Positions 12,701 to 20,600 of a stretch of DNA of 64,000 nucleotides are shown piece after piece. Positions within the stretch are counted from its first letter, which is position 1, and every line of letters begins with the position of its first letter. The stretch is from Limnomonas spitsbergensis (Eukaryota > Chlorophyta > Chlorophyceae > Chlamydomonadales). The notes beneath the pieces are model-generated. The model saw nothing but the letters and a program-made list of their open reading frames with translations. It was not told the origin of the DNA and did not search any database. The stretch is from contig JAYJMM010000019.1 in the NCBI GenBank assembly GCA_037349105.1, positions 682,001-746,000 on the forward strand. The letters are read 5' to 3'. Made by a program: the position numbers and the translations under genes.

Positions 12701-14621
12701 CCCCTCAGACTTGGTCCCATCGTGGATCACTGCGGTAATGCATCACCTGGCAGAGGTGTCCTATCCTGCTGCTTGTGCCAACCTCAGATCCCCACTCTGT
12801 TCCTTCCCAGCTCGTCCCACCCCAAACCACCCCATCCCGCTCGCCGCTCGCCCCTCAGATACCGTCCTAATATCAAGCACTGTGGAAACACAGGGATTTG
12901 CGGGGGTTTCCCGTCGTGCAGGTGTTCCAGCCTCCGAGCCCTTTCCTGTCCCTATCCTATCCTGCCCTGTCCCATCCCGCTCCCCCCCCTCCTGCGTCAG
13001 GTATCGTCCAATCATCGAATACTGCGGCGGTACAGAAATCGGCGGAGGCTTCCTGTCCTGCAGCCTCTTCCAACCTCAGAGCCCGTCCACCTTCACCACA
13101 CCCACCCTCGGCACCTCGCTGGTGCTGCTGAGACCGGACGGCACGGCCAGCCCGCATCTCCCGCCTGGAGCAAGCCGCTGCGGAGCTGGGGTGTGGCACG
13201 CGCAGGCTTGTGTGGGCGAGCTGGCTTTGGTACCGCCAATGCTGGGCAGCTCGCAACGTCTGCTCAACAAGGACCACGCAGAGGTGGGTCAAGCTTGTGA
13301 TGTTTACGCTTGTATTGCATGACTGGGCAATTTTAAGCGTTGCCTGTGTTGGAATATGAATTTGGGATGCAGTCCCCCGGGTAAGGGTTGAGGGTTTAGG
13401 GCTGCAAAAAATTATATACTTGCTCATTGATTACCGTAAGGGTGGTCATCTAAGGATTAAAAGCTGAGATGCATGTACGGCAAGGGATCTTTCTGTGCCG
13501 CTGGGAGGACCCCCGCCTCCCACCAGTGTGCCTTGCCTATGGGCAGGGCTGGGTGCCAAGATACTGTTGGGAGGGCGGGGGGGCATATTAAGTTTCAAGT
13601 ATGTGTTTCACCACCTTGGGAGGTCTTGACCCATTTGAGTCACAAAACACTTCGGTGGTTGCAATCGGTTAGGCCAAAACTCACCAGACAACCCTGAGGG
13701 GGCGGCATAGAGGCTACCACCAGGTGGATTCAAGGAAAACCATGAGGGCTTGCGGCCGGTAGATGGACCAATCAACGGGGTTTGTTGCACCAGGCCCGCA
13801 TGCTGTTGGCGGGGGAAAGGGGGGTGGGGGGGCAAGCTTGGCTTCGGCCCCAGACTGTGTCGTTACATGTTAAGGATTATGTTTGCCCGGTCTAGTGCCC
13901 ATGGATTTCTGTGATGCTCTGAAGGAGAAAGGGAATCGTCTTCCTCGCTTGATTGGTTGTTTAATATATATTTATCATCGTGTGAGGCTCGCCTGCTCCT
14001 CTCCCCTCGTGGATGCAGATCTACTACAAGGGCATGCCCCTTGATCCGAGCAGCGGCATGCCCCTCCGCCGCCACGGTGACGAGATCGAGCGGCTGGCCA
14101 GCGGGTCGTACCGCGCGCTCGGGCGCTGTGACGACACGATGAACCTCGGCGGCATAAAAGTGAGCTCGGTGGAGATAGAGCGGGCCGTGGCCGAGGGCTT
14201 GCCGGCGAGGGTGGCTGATGTTGCGGCGGTGGGCATGCCCTCTCCAGGTGGGGGCCCAGAGCAGTTGGTGTTGTTTGTTGTTCTGCGGGGTGTAGGGGGT
14301 CCGTCGCCTGCTCGTTGTATAAATACTGATCGAGAAGCGGAAGCGGCTACCGGCGAAGTAACGAGATCGCACCAGCCAGGCCGGGACAGTCGGAAGGGCG
14401 GGGCAGCTGCCGCCGCCCCTGCTGCTGCCTCTGACGGACTGTTAGAGGCGTGTCAGCGAGAGGTGCGGTCGCGCCTCAACCCATTGTTCAAGGTGTCCAA
14501 GGTTATCCAGAGGGCTGAGCTGCCGCGCACTGCAACCAACAAGGTCATCCGACGGGCGCTGAGGGATGAGTTGATCAAGGCGTTGGCGGAGAATGCAGGG
14601 CAGGGCAGGTCAAAGCTGTAG
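782..14621 (+). CDS. Peroxisomal acyl-activating enzyme, AAE17/AAE18-like (5' partial, nine exons)
   Basis: ATP-dependent acyl-CoA synthetase of the ANL superfamily; the closest family I recognise is plant peroxisomal AAE17/AAE18. Exons: 782-1074, 1389-1479, 8758-8875, 9622-10123, 10652-10779, 11278-11398, 11902-11950, 13001-13283, 14019-14621. Every junction is GT/AG and phases agree, giving 728 residues without the N-terminus. In order one sees [26 protein letters not shown] joined to VSIADSF across the 7.3-kb intron 2, the P-loop-like [45 protein letters not shown] and the catalytic-lysine motif LPRTATNK. The last residues are SKL, a canonical type-1 peroxisomal signal. Exon 4 carries an Ala/Ser/Gly-rich insert (9658-9960) and exon 9 a low-complexity insert, both absent from the plant proteins as I know them. 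A role in peroxisomal acyl activation is inferred from the family and SKL; the substrate is unknown. About 170 N-terminal residues are missing. Confidence 0.93.
1212..1388 (+). repeat. Three echoes of exon 2 acceptor plus exon 5' end (about 59 bp period)
   Basis: Before the real exon 2 (1389) there are three partial copies of its start, at about 1214, 1273 and 1331. The last two keep ACTGCAG followed by GTGATGCCATTGCC; the first (GTGACGCTATTGCC) lacks the CAG. All then read GCCATGCCRATAG, where the real exon continues CCGATGACTGTCG. Spacing is 58-59 bp. Telomere-like ACCCTAAACCCTAAACC lies inside the last spacer (1361-1377). Two copies would offer alternative acceptors in the right phase, but each hits TAG soon after CCRATAG. 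Confidence 0.85.
1437..7945 (+). repeat. 88-bp minisatellite, about 74 units, made of exon 2 3' end plus splice donor
   Basis: The unit starts TGTACCTGGGGGTTGTTC and continues through GTGGTAGTGTCCATGTGAGTTG and a purine tract (GAGGGAGGGAGGAAGG) to GGCAATGG. The first unit is the tail of coding exon 2 itself (1437-1479, encoding [13 protein letters not shown]) plus donor GTGAGT. Unit starts at 1437, 1521 and 1609 give 84 then 88 bp; the last full unit starts near 7857. A few units are 87 or 89 bp. Two variants alternate in the purine tract: AAGGTAGGG dominates to about 5440 and AAGGAAGGG dominates after it. The unit is 3n+1 long and has no stop on the minus strand, so all minus frames stay open; these are artefacts. 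The G-runs on the coding strand could form quadruplexes or R-loops. Confidence 0.97.
8046..8400 (+). repeat. Three decayed copies of the exon 2 tail and donor
   Basis: Downstream of the homogeneous array, three diverged copies follow. The first (about 8046) reads CTCCTGGCAGGCTGCGTGG then CCATGTGAGTTG. The second (about 8228) reads GTCCTGGTTGGCTGTG then CCATGTGGGTTG. The third (about 8355) reads GTCCTTGCTGGCTGTG then CTATGTGGGTCG. Each is preceded by a shared stretch containing TCTGCGACC or TTGCAGCCTCAGCCA-like sequence. They look like older, larger repeat units (130-180 bp apart) that escaped homogenisation. Confidence 0.8.
8581..8644 (+). pseudogene. Decayed duplicate of exon 3 (pseudo-exon) just before the real exon
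   Basis: TGCGGACACCTTCTCC and GCCAAGCTTTCCACG here match the real exon 3 at 8758 (TGCGGACAGCTTCTCC, GCCAAGCTGATTGTCACG), including the preceding CTAG/CCAG acceptor. The copy has an internal frameshift and several substitutions and stops where the exon passes CACG. It lies 177 bp upstream of the functional exon. Confidence 0.8.
9060..9475 (-). repeat. Inverted partial copies of exon 3 and its donor in intron 3
   Basis: Exon 3 ends GGCGCTGCCCATGTACTCAAAG before GTGTG. Its reverse complement recurs as CACCTTTGACTACGTGGGC at 9240-9258 and CACCTTAGACTACGTGGGC near 9432. Reverse complements of the exon segment CAAGATGTCCTCATTCG recur as GATGAGGACGTCTTGCG (9076), GATGAGGATGTCTTCC (9418) and GATGAGGACGTAATGCG (9467). 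On the minus strand 9006-9200 also reads like a distant exon 3 copy. The copies face the exon, so the pre-mRNA could fold into long hairpins. In this intron the echoes are inverted instead of direct. Confidence 0.7.
10127..10430. repeat. Dispersed short repeat (SINE-like family) in intron 4, with an echo of the exon 4 donor
   Basis: GGGGGGCCGCCGGGCGGCC, TGGTCCAATGGGGACC and, further on, GGCCACCAGCC and GCTACGAGTCC match a family seen again near 47.7-49.1 kb and at 62.94-63.12 and 63.44-63.65 kb. Within it, 10206-10250 (GGCTCATCAAGACATACAG, then CCGGGTGAGGGG) copies the 3' end of exon 4 and its donor (GGCTCACCAGGACATACAA, then CCGGGTGAGGGG at 10100-10130). Confidence 0.65.
10533..10580 (+). 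repeat. Echo of exon 5 acceptor and 5' end
   Basis: ATTGACAGGCGGTGTGG and CCCACTAGCCTGGACTGG copy the start of exon 5 (ATTGGCAGGTGGCGTGG, CCCACTAGCCTGGGGTGG at 10643-10686). The copy lies 112 bp upstream of the real exon and runs into ATGGAATGA, an in-frame break. Confidence 0.85.
10798..10845 (+). repeat. Echo of exon 5 3' end and donor
   Basis: AGTACCATGGCATGCCCCTG and GGGACTTGGTCCTGTGGG repeat the end of exon 5 (TGTACCATGGCACACCCCTG, CGAGACTTTGGCCAAGTGAG). The copy starts 19 bp beyond the functional donor at 10780 and its donor is degenerate. Confidence 0.75.
11329..11750 (+). repeat. Four tandem copies (about 117 bp) of exon 6 3' end and donor
   Basis: The coding end of exon 6 (CTGGCGGAGTAGCGGCTGC to GCAGTACAG, then GTG) recurs with starts at 11333 (real), 11450, 11566 and 11684. 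Copies 2 and 3 keep the full exon tail and a GT donor at 11516 and 11632; copy 4 is interrupted at ATGCATCAACTATAGG and runs into the next acceptor-type repeat. The first donor (11399) keeps the phase needed for exon 7. Later donors would retain intron sequence containing stops. Confidence 0.92.
11752..11845 (+). repeat. Echo of exon 7 pyrimidine tract, acceptor and exon start
   Basis: AGGGCTGGCGCCTGTTTC, CTCCCCCCTCATCCCTCC and TGCTGCTCAGGTGAGGC at 11752-11816 are repeated as AGGGCTGGCGTGTTTTTC, the same tract and TGCTGCTCAGGGGAGGC directly before exon 7 (11902). The echo continues into exon-like CCGCTCCCGACGAC (real exon: CCGCTCCGGACGAC), so it duplicates acceptor and exon start. Confidence 0.9.
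11937..12270 (+). repeat. Degenerate echoes of exon 7 3' end and donor
   Basis: Exon 7 ends GGCCATGACCAG before GTACC. GGCTATGACCAGGTACTGG (11994), GGCCATGACCAGGTACC (12052), TTCACGACCAAATTTACTGC (12105), GGCCATGACCAACTTCACAG (12151) and CTTGACCAGCTTCACAGC (12246) are increasingly diverged copies at roughly 45-100 bp spacing. The first two have intact GT donors. Confidence 0.8.
12561..12960 (+). repeat. Three tandem decayed copies of exon 8 acceptor and 5' part (about 147 bp)
   Basis: Copies begin at about 12561, 12709 and 12858, before the real exon at 13001. Each has a C/T-rich tract, CAG or CAC, a stretch like TATCGCCCCTTCATGGAG or TACCGTCCTAATATCAAG (real: TATCGTCCAATCATCGAA), then TGTGG or TGCGG, and ends near CAGCCTCCGAGCCC-like sequence. 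They look like pseudo-exons encoding variants of [12 protein letters not shown], with stops or frameshifts. Confidence 0.88.
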
Positions 14622-14854
14622 GGTGCCTTGCAAGTCTGGGCTGTGTATTGTTGATAACACTGTTTTGTAGGCTGAAGATGACGTGATAACTCTGGGCCCT
14701 GCTCAAGAAAAATGCCATTCTGTCGATTTTTGTCAGGGGCACACTGAAAGTATAGGGGGTGTCAAGTAATGTTGTAGAGGGGGTGTCAAACTGCCGATTG
14801 ATTTTTAGTATATGTCAATCAAACTGCATTGTGGGACGTCATTGAAAATCTTCA

Positions 14855-14859
14855 TGTAA
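14855..14859 (+). terminator. Possible TGTAA polyadenylation signal of the acyl-activating enzyme gene
   Basis: TGTAA, the usual poly(A) signal of volvocine green algae, occurs 234 bases after the stop codon. Other TGTAA copies follow near 14936 and 15008, so the choice is uncertain. Confidence 0.25.
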
Positions 14860-15464
14860 CAATCGTCTCCGTGAATGAATGGCTAGAACATGGGGCAGCT
14901 TGTTTTGGGCAGCCTAATGGGACTTCTGGCTTCCTTGTAAGACTGCTTAAAGTTCGGGCAGCTTGCTGTACATCAATGCCTTTCTTACAAAGGTTCGTGC
15001 TCCCGCTGTAAGTTCGTACTTAAGGGCCTTCACACGGGAATGGTGCTGTGGCTTTGGGCATTCTGACGCTGCAATGACGTGACTTCATGCTTCCTGATGC
15101 AAATGCAAAATGCATCTTGTTTTTCTTGCTCCTGCCTTTCGGATTTCCATGTCAATGGCATTACACCTCTGGTCCCTGCCCAAAAGGCTCGGCCGCGTGG
15201 GCGCCCAACTGTCTGGTCGAGAGAAAAATAAACTTACGGCCAGAGGGGAAAGGAAGCAACAGAGGTCAAAAGGAGAAGTAAGAGACCCCCCCAAAAGGGG
15301 AAGGCGGACCTAAGATTCCCCAGCCTCTTTTTAGGCAAGCCTGCAAGCAACAAATCAAAAAGGTAAAAAAACGGAGAGGATGGAAAACAAGAGGTGAAAA
15401 CAAAGGAGGAAATATCCCCCCTCGAAAGGAAGACCGAAACCTTCGCCCCTACAACGATCGCATT

Positions 15465-16748
15465 TCCATGTCAATGACGTTACACCTCTGGGCCCTGCTC
15501 AAAACGGTTCGGCCGCGTGGGCGCCTAACAAAAAAGAGTTGGGAGGAAAGATGGAAACAACACAAGGGAGCAAGACAAAAGAGAGGAGGGAAAAGTGGGA
15601 AAGAAGGAGAAAAAGGATTTCCATGTGTAACTAGAGGGGGGCAAAGAAACTAGATACACCCCATACTCGAAAGTTGTAGAGCTTGACGAGAGAGCTTTCC
15701 TTATCTGGTCTTAAAATTGTTTTTGGCCCAGGGGGCTGGGAGATATGGAGGGGCAAAGGGGTGGGGGGGTGGGAGGGGGGTAAAAAAAAACGTTTTTTTT
15801 GAAACATCAGATTTAGACGGTAGCTACACCGTTGCATTTCTAATGTCATTTGCTACAGATATACATCATAAAAATTTCTTCGCAGTAAACCAGACCCCCC
15901 TTGGCATGCAATTCTGGCATGTGTCACAGCTCTGGAACCACATGCACTGTTGTGCGTACACCCATTATAGACTCACACGGTGTAGCTGCATTGGTAGCTG
16001 CTGTTAAATAAGTAATGACAAACTACTGTGAGCATCGATTGAAGGTCTTAACATTCACAGAAAACCCAGTGGCCCTAAGGAATCACCAACAGGGGAAATA
16101 GTGCAAGAGAGGACGGAGCTGAGAGGTTGGCCAAGGAGAATTCGACGAAGCGACAGCGCACAATCACATCATTATACTCCCCTTTTACTCCTGCTACTCC
16201 TTCAGCTCTTGCTACGGCTGTTGCTGCTGCTGCTGCTGTTGTCCAGGTAACTGACACTCGTGCGAGAGTCCTCTCGTTTCTGGAGCCTCATCGTCTCTAG
16301 CGTGGATAGGTAACTAGCAGGTGGTAGCTAGAGCAATGGCATGTTCTTTTATTTTACCGCTTGGCATTTGTGAACCAACTATTTTTAGCGACAACATTAG
16401 AAGCGCATTGTTGAGCTGATTGAAATAAACCCCTCACCCTTCCTGAAATTCTGGTTTTTGACTGAGAAATTAAGGTTTAACTAGGTTCCGGAGGCGGGGG
16501 GGCGGGTAGCCAAGAGTCGTTTAACATTCTTTTTAGGATGGGGTGTTTGACTTTTTTTTGCCCCCCCTTCGAGGCCCAGAGGTGTTATGTCATTTGACTC
16601 CCCAGCACTCTCCCTAGAAGCAAGGGGTCCAATGGCACATTGTTAGCTTGATGGCGGTCATTATGGTCATCTTTCCTCCCAACTCTTTAGTTAGGCGCCC
16701 ATGCTGCCGGGCCTTCTTGGGCAGGGCCCAGAGGTGTAACGTCATTGG
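15465..16748. mobile_element. Candidate inverted-repeat element bounded by CAATGACGTTACACC ends
   Basis: The left end near 15471 reads CAATGACGTTACACCTCTGG and the right end near 16728-16748 reads CCAGAGGTGTAACGTCATTG, an exact inverted match of about 20 bp, with the similarity extending through GGGCCCTGC. No transposase ORF is visible inside. Nested partial ends at 15154 and 16575 make the exact boundaries uncertain. Confidence 0.45.
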
Positions 16749-17384
16749 ATGATTAATTTGAGGGTCTAGCCTTTCTTCCTCGATGGTCACCTAGGCTAGT
16801 AATAGGTGCTACCAATTCACAATTCGCGCATACTCTGCGGGTAGTGCTGGAGATTCACATCCATGATGAGGGTTCGAGGGGGTAGTGTCGTGCTGTCTGT
16901 GCAGGGTGGATAATATCCCCCAGTGTTTATCCACGGGGGATATTCGGGAGACCCCTGATCCCATGTACCCTGAGAACAGGTATCTCGTGGACCAGATTCC
17001 TTTTTTCCTTCGTTTAATATTTAGGAGCCAGCTGTACTGATGGACACTAGTAGAAGCACTCTGTTGAGCTGATTGGATGATACCCCCCCCCTCAGAAGTC
17101 TGATTCGTAACAGAGAATTCCACATTTTACTGGGTTCCGGAGGCAGTGTGTGTGTGGGGGGGTAAGCCAATGTTTATTAATATTAATTATATGATGGGCT
17201 TTTAGTTATGTCTGCCCCTCCCCCCTCGGGAACAGGATGCTTCTTCTGGAACCCTGATATGCCCACTTGCCCAGGCAATTGCATGTCAAATTTCAAGAAT
17301 CCATAATCGAAAAGGTGTTAGGGCCGGATCCCTTTACACAAATTTCCGCTGCATGAATGCCACATCTGAATGCTGCATCCTGTA

Positions 17385-17389
17385 TTACA
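17385..17389 (-). terminator. Possible TGTAA polyadenylation signal of the EAF1 gene
   Basis: On the minus strand TGTAATAC lies about 236 bases beyond the EAF1 stop codon. The spacing is close to that after the convergent gene. Confidence 0.25.
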
Positions 17390-17624
17390 CCAGCATCATC
17401 ATGCATCGTGACACATTGCAAATTTAACAGCCACACACGAGGGTGCGGAACCACGGATCGGATTCAAACCATGTGCTATGCCCTCTACACCCATTCTCGT
17501 TTCAATGTATACATTCTTCATTATGCATGCTCAATTATTGCCAACGGGCTCACAAACAACACAGGGCACGACAAGCGTTAATGAAAAATGCAAAATTTTG
17601 GATGGGTCTCCCACCCTCCTCCGC

Positions 17625-20600
17625 TTAGGTGCCCCCTTGTGGGGGCGGAGTACGGCTATTGGGGAGGTTCAGCACCGGCGTCTGAGCCAGGTAGTGTTGC
17701 TGTTGTTGCAAGCCCGCCATGCCAGGAACATTAACCTGCTGCTGCTGCTGTTGTTGTTGCCACATCAGCGGGCTCTGCATCCCCCCCGGCATCAATTGTT
17801 GCGGGGGAGGCCCGGGACCGCCCTGCATCCCACCCTGTTGTTGCTGTTGTTGCTGCTGCAGCTGTTGCAGCTGTTGCGCCATAGCCGCGGCGGACACCCC
17901 GCCCTGCCGCTGCTGTGCTTGCAGCTTGGCCTGGAGCGCCTGCAAAGCTGCGGGATTGTTAACTGCCGCCTGCGCCGCCGCCTGGGCCGCCGCCTGCGCC
18001 TGGAACTTCTGCTGCTGCATTTGCTGCGCCGCGGCCTGGTTCTGGAGCGCCATGGCGGCTGGGTTCATGCTGCCGGAAAAGCGACCGGAGGCCGATGCTG
18101 CCGCGGCCGCCATGGCCTGTTGCTGCTGTTGTTGCTGCTGTGTTGCTGACAGCTGCCTAGCCATGCCCTGCTGCTGTTGCTGCTGCGGCTGGATGTTGGG
18201 CTGGGAGGCAAGCATCATTGTTGGACCGCCAGGCCCCGGCATGGCAGGCCCTGGGCCCTGCATCATCATACCCGGCTGGAGGTGCTGCTGCTGGCCCACA
18301 CCCGCCTTCATACCTTGCAGCTGCTGCTGTTGTTGTTGCTGCTGCTTGTTCATCTGAAGCTGTTGCTGCTGCTGCTGGCCGCCCGCTACCGAGGCCGCCG
18401 CGGCCGCCGCCGCGGCCGCAGCAGCCACCTTTTGGTTCTGCTGGTGCTGGAGCAGGGCACCCTGCGCCGCGTTTCCGGAGCCGCCACGCATGGCGGCAGC
18501 CATGGCGTGCACCGTCTGAAGCTGCTGGGGAGTCATCCCAGTAACGCCGCTCATGCCTGCCACACCCTGCATGCCGGCACCTCCGTTCTGGGCCATGGCG
18601 TTCATGGCAGCCATTGCCGCCTGTTGCTGCTGCTGCAACAGGTTGTGTTGCTGGTGCTGCTGCTGCGGGTTCCCACCCTGCGGCCCCCCCGCAACGTTCG
18701 GTTGCGGCGACTTCCCCAACGCTGCGGCAGCGGCCATTGCAGCAAACGCAGCATGGCTCAAACCATTGCCTGCCTGCTGCTGTTGTTGCTGCTGCTGTTG
18801 GTTCCCAGCAGGGGGGGGCCCACCGGACGCAGGTTGCGCCTGCAGATCAAACGCAAACTGCCCCTGCCCCGGATGGGGCGCTGTACCGCCTCCGGAACTT
18901 GTACTGCATTGGAGCGAGTTCGTGGTAGTGCCGCCGCCGGGGCCGGCTGTAGCGGCGGCACCGCCACCACTCTGCCCCGATCCCAGCGACGACGAGCCTG
19001 CGGCCGGCGGCGGCTGTTGCGGCTGGACAGGCTGAGGAGGCGGGGGAGGCATCTCCGTCGGGTTGATTTCGAGCGGTGTCAGCACTCGGCTGCTAGTGGC
19101 TTGTAGGACCACTTGTTGCACCTGCCATGAATGCAGCAGGTGGGGCGGGGAGCAGGGAAAAGAGGTCATTAGGGGACAGGGGGGAAAGAGGTCATTAGGG
19201 GGCAGGGGGGAAAGAGGTCAAAAAACAGAAAGGGGATGGGGTTAAGTCTACGGCGGGCAGGGCAGGGAGTCGACAGGGTGGAAACAAGCAGGGCTGCTTG
19301 CTGCAAGGTGGCACCAGATAATTGAGAGGCGTTTTTTTGCGGTTTCATGGGGGGCGATTTTGTGCCCCCTTGCCTTCATCATAAATAATGCGCGTGGTCA
19401 AACTTCCAAAGGGGGCAATGCCGATGTTTCCACGCACAGGCCGACGATTGTCCTGATCCGAACAAAGCGGATCATCCACCAACACTTGTTTGTACAGCTG
19501 GTGTTGCCGATATGGTGCGCATAAAACAGAGGGGGTCCATCTCTACCGTAGAAACGACTAGGGTACTAGCATGATCTGACAATGACGTAACCAGCACCTA
19601 GTGGTGGCGGGGGCGGCGGTCCACAGGCGTCTTAATCTGTTTGACCCAGTCCAAAGCAAGTTCTGCCGATCTTAAAGAGTTTTATGGTGCGATAAACTAT
19701 CAATCACCCCAGTCGGTGTGAGAACGGAAACAGCCCAGAATCCCAGATTGGCCCAGACAAGGTAACGGGGTAGTGGGGTAGTGGGCTGGGGGGTAGGGAG
19801 GTAGCAAGGTAATGGTGCTCTGATTCGGGGATATCAACATACCTGTTCAGATCCAGATCTGTGCATGACACGTGAGGATCAAACCTCAACCCGGATTGGT
19901 GGCAGTGTGCGCACGTATGGCAGCGTCAATGGTGCTCTGATCCGGGGACGGAATGCTGAACATCCAGTCATGTACAGGAGTCTCCAGAATAAAACATGAG
20001 CTCTCCCTTGTGGTGGCAGACATGCTCTGACATAGATGTAAAAACATCGATTCATCCACCTCTGCCTAGATGCAGATATGCACATCATACACCATGTCAC
20101 CATCACAAACCATACAGACCACCGTGTGCCTGCTGGGTCCCTGTTGGGCCCAGGAGCGGTTTGCCTTGTGAATAGCCTGCCTCTCGCGAGCATAGGAACA
20201 GGTTTACCGGAATCAAAAGATCTCCTCATATCTACCGGGATCAAAAGATCTACTCAGATCTACCGGGGTGAACAGATCTACTCAGGTCTAGATATGCACA
20301 TAAAAACTAAATCCACCTCATGCTGGCTGGGGTGCCGTTCGGACCGGTGGCACTGCGCCTTGCATATGGCCTGCTTCTCCATATTCAGTTTACATACAGA
20401 ATTACAGATGTAAGAAACGAACCCAAAGCTACCTTGTGATGGCTGGCGTGCTGTTCGGCCCGGTAGCGGTGCGCCTCTCGAATGGCCTGCCTCTCGCCGT
20501 TCCTTTTCGCCTTGTTGCGCACGATCAGTGCTGCAACCGCGTCCTGATGCCCGCGTTGAATGTCCTCGTGCACGGGCAATGAGGCCACGATGATCTCCTT

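Larger units (their letters stand above)
14622..17624. other. Convergent intergenic region with dispersed-repeat ends and no gene seen
   Basis: No coding exon is recognisable. Copies of a conserved block (GTTACACCTCTGGGCCCTGC to GCCGCGTGGGCGCC) lie at about 15154-15215 and 15474-15527 in one orientation and at about 16560-16600 and 16684-16745 in the other. Two related segments of about 140 bp, 16395-16545 and 17049-17180, share GTTGAGCTGATTG and GGGTTCCGGAGGC-like strings. This looks like remains of inverted-repeat transposons. Confidence 0.55.

Noticed and set aside
17478..19106. Plus-strand Cys-, Leu- and Ala-rich frames
   Set aside because: Antisense of the CAG-rich Gln codons in the last EAF1 exon, whose splice phase and homology support the minus strand.
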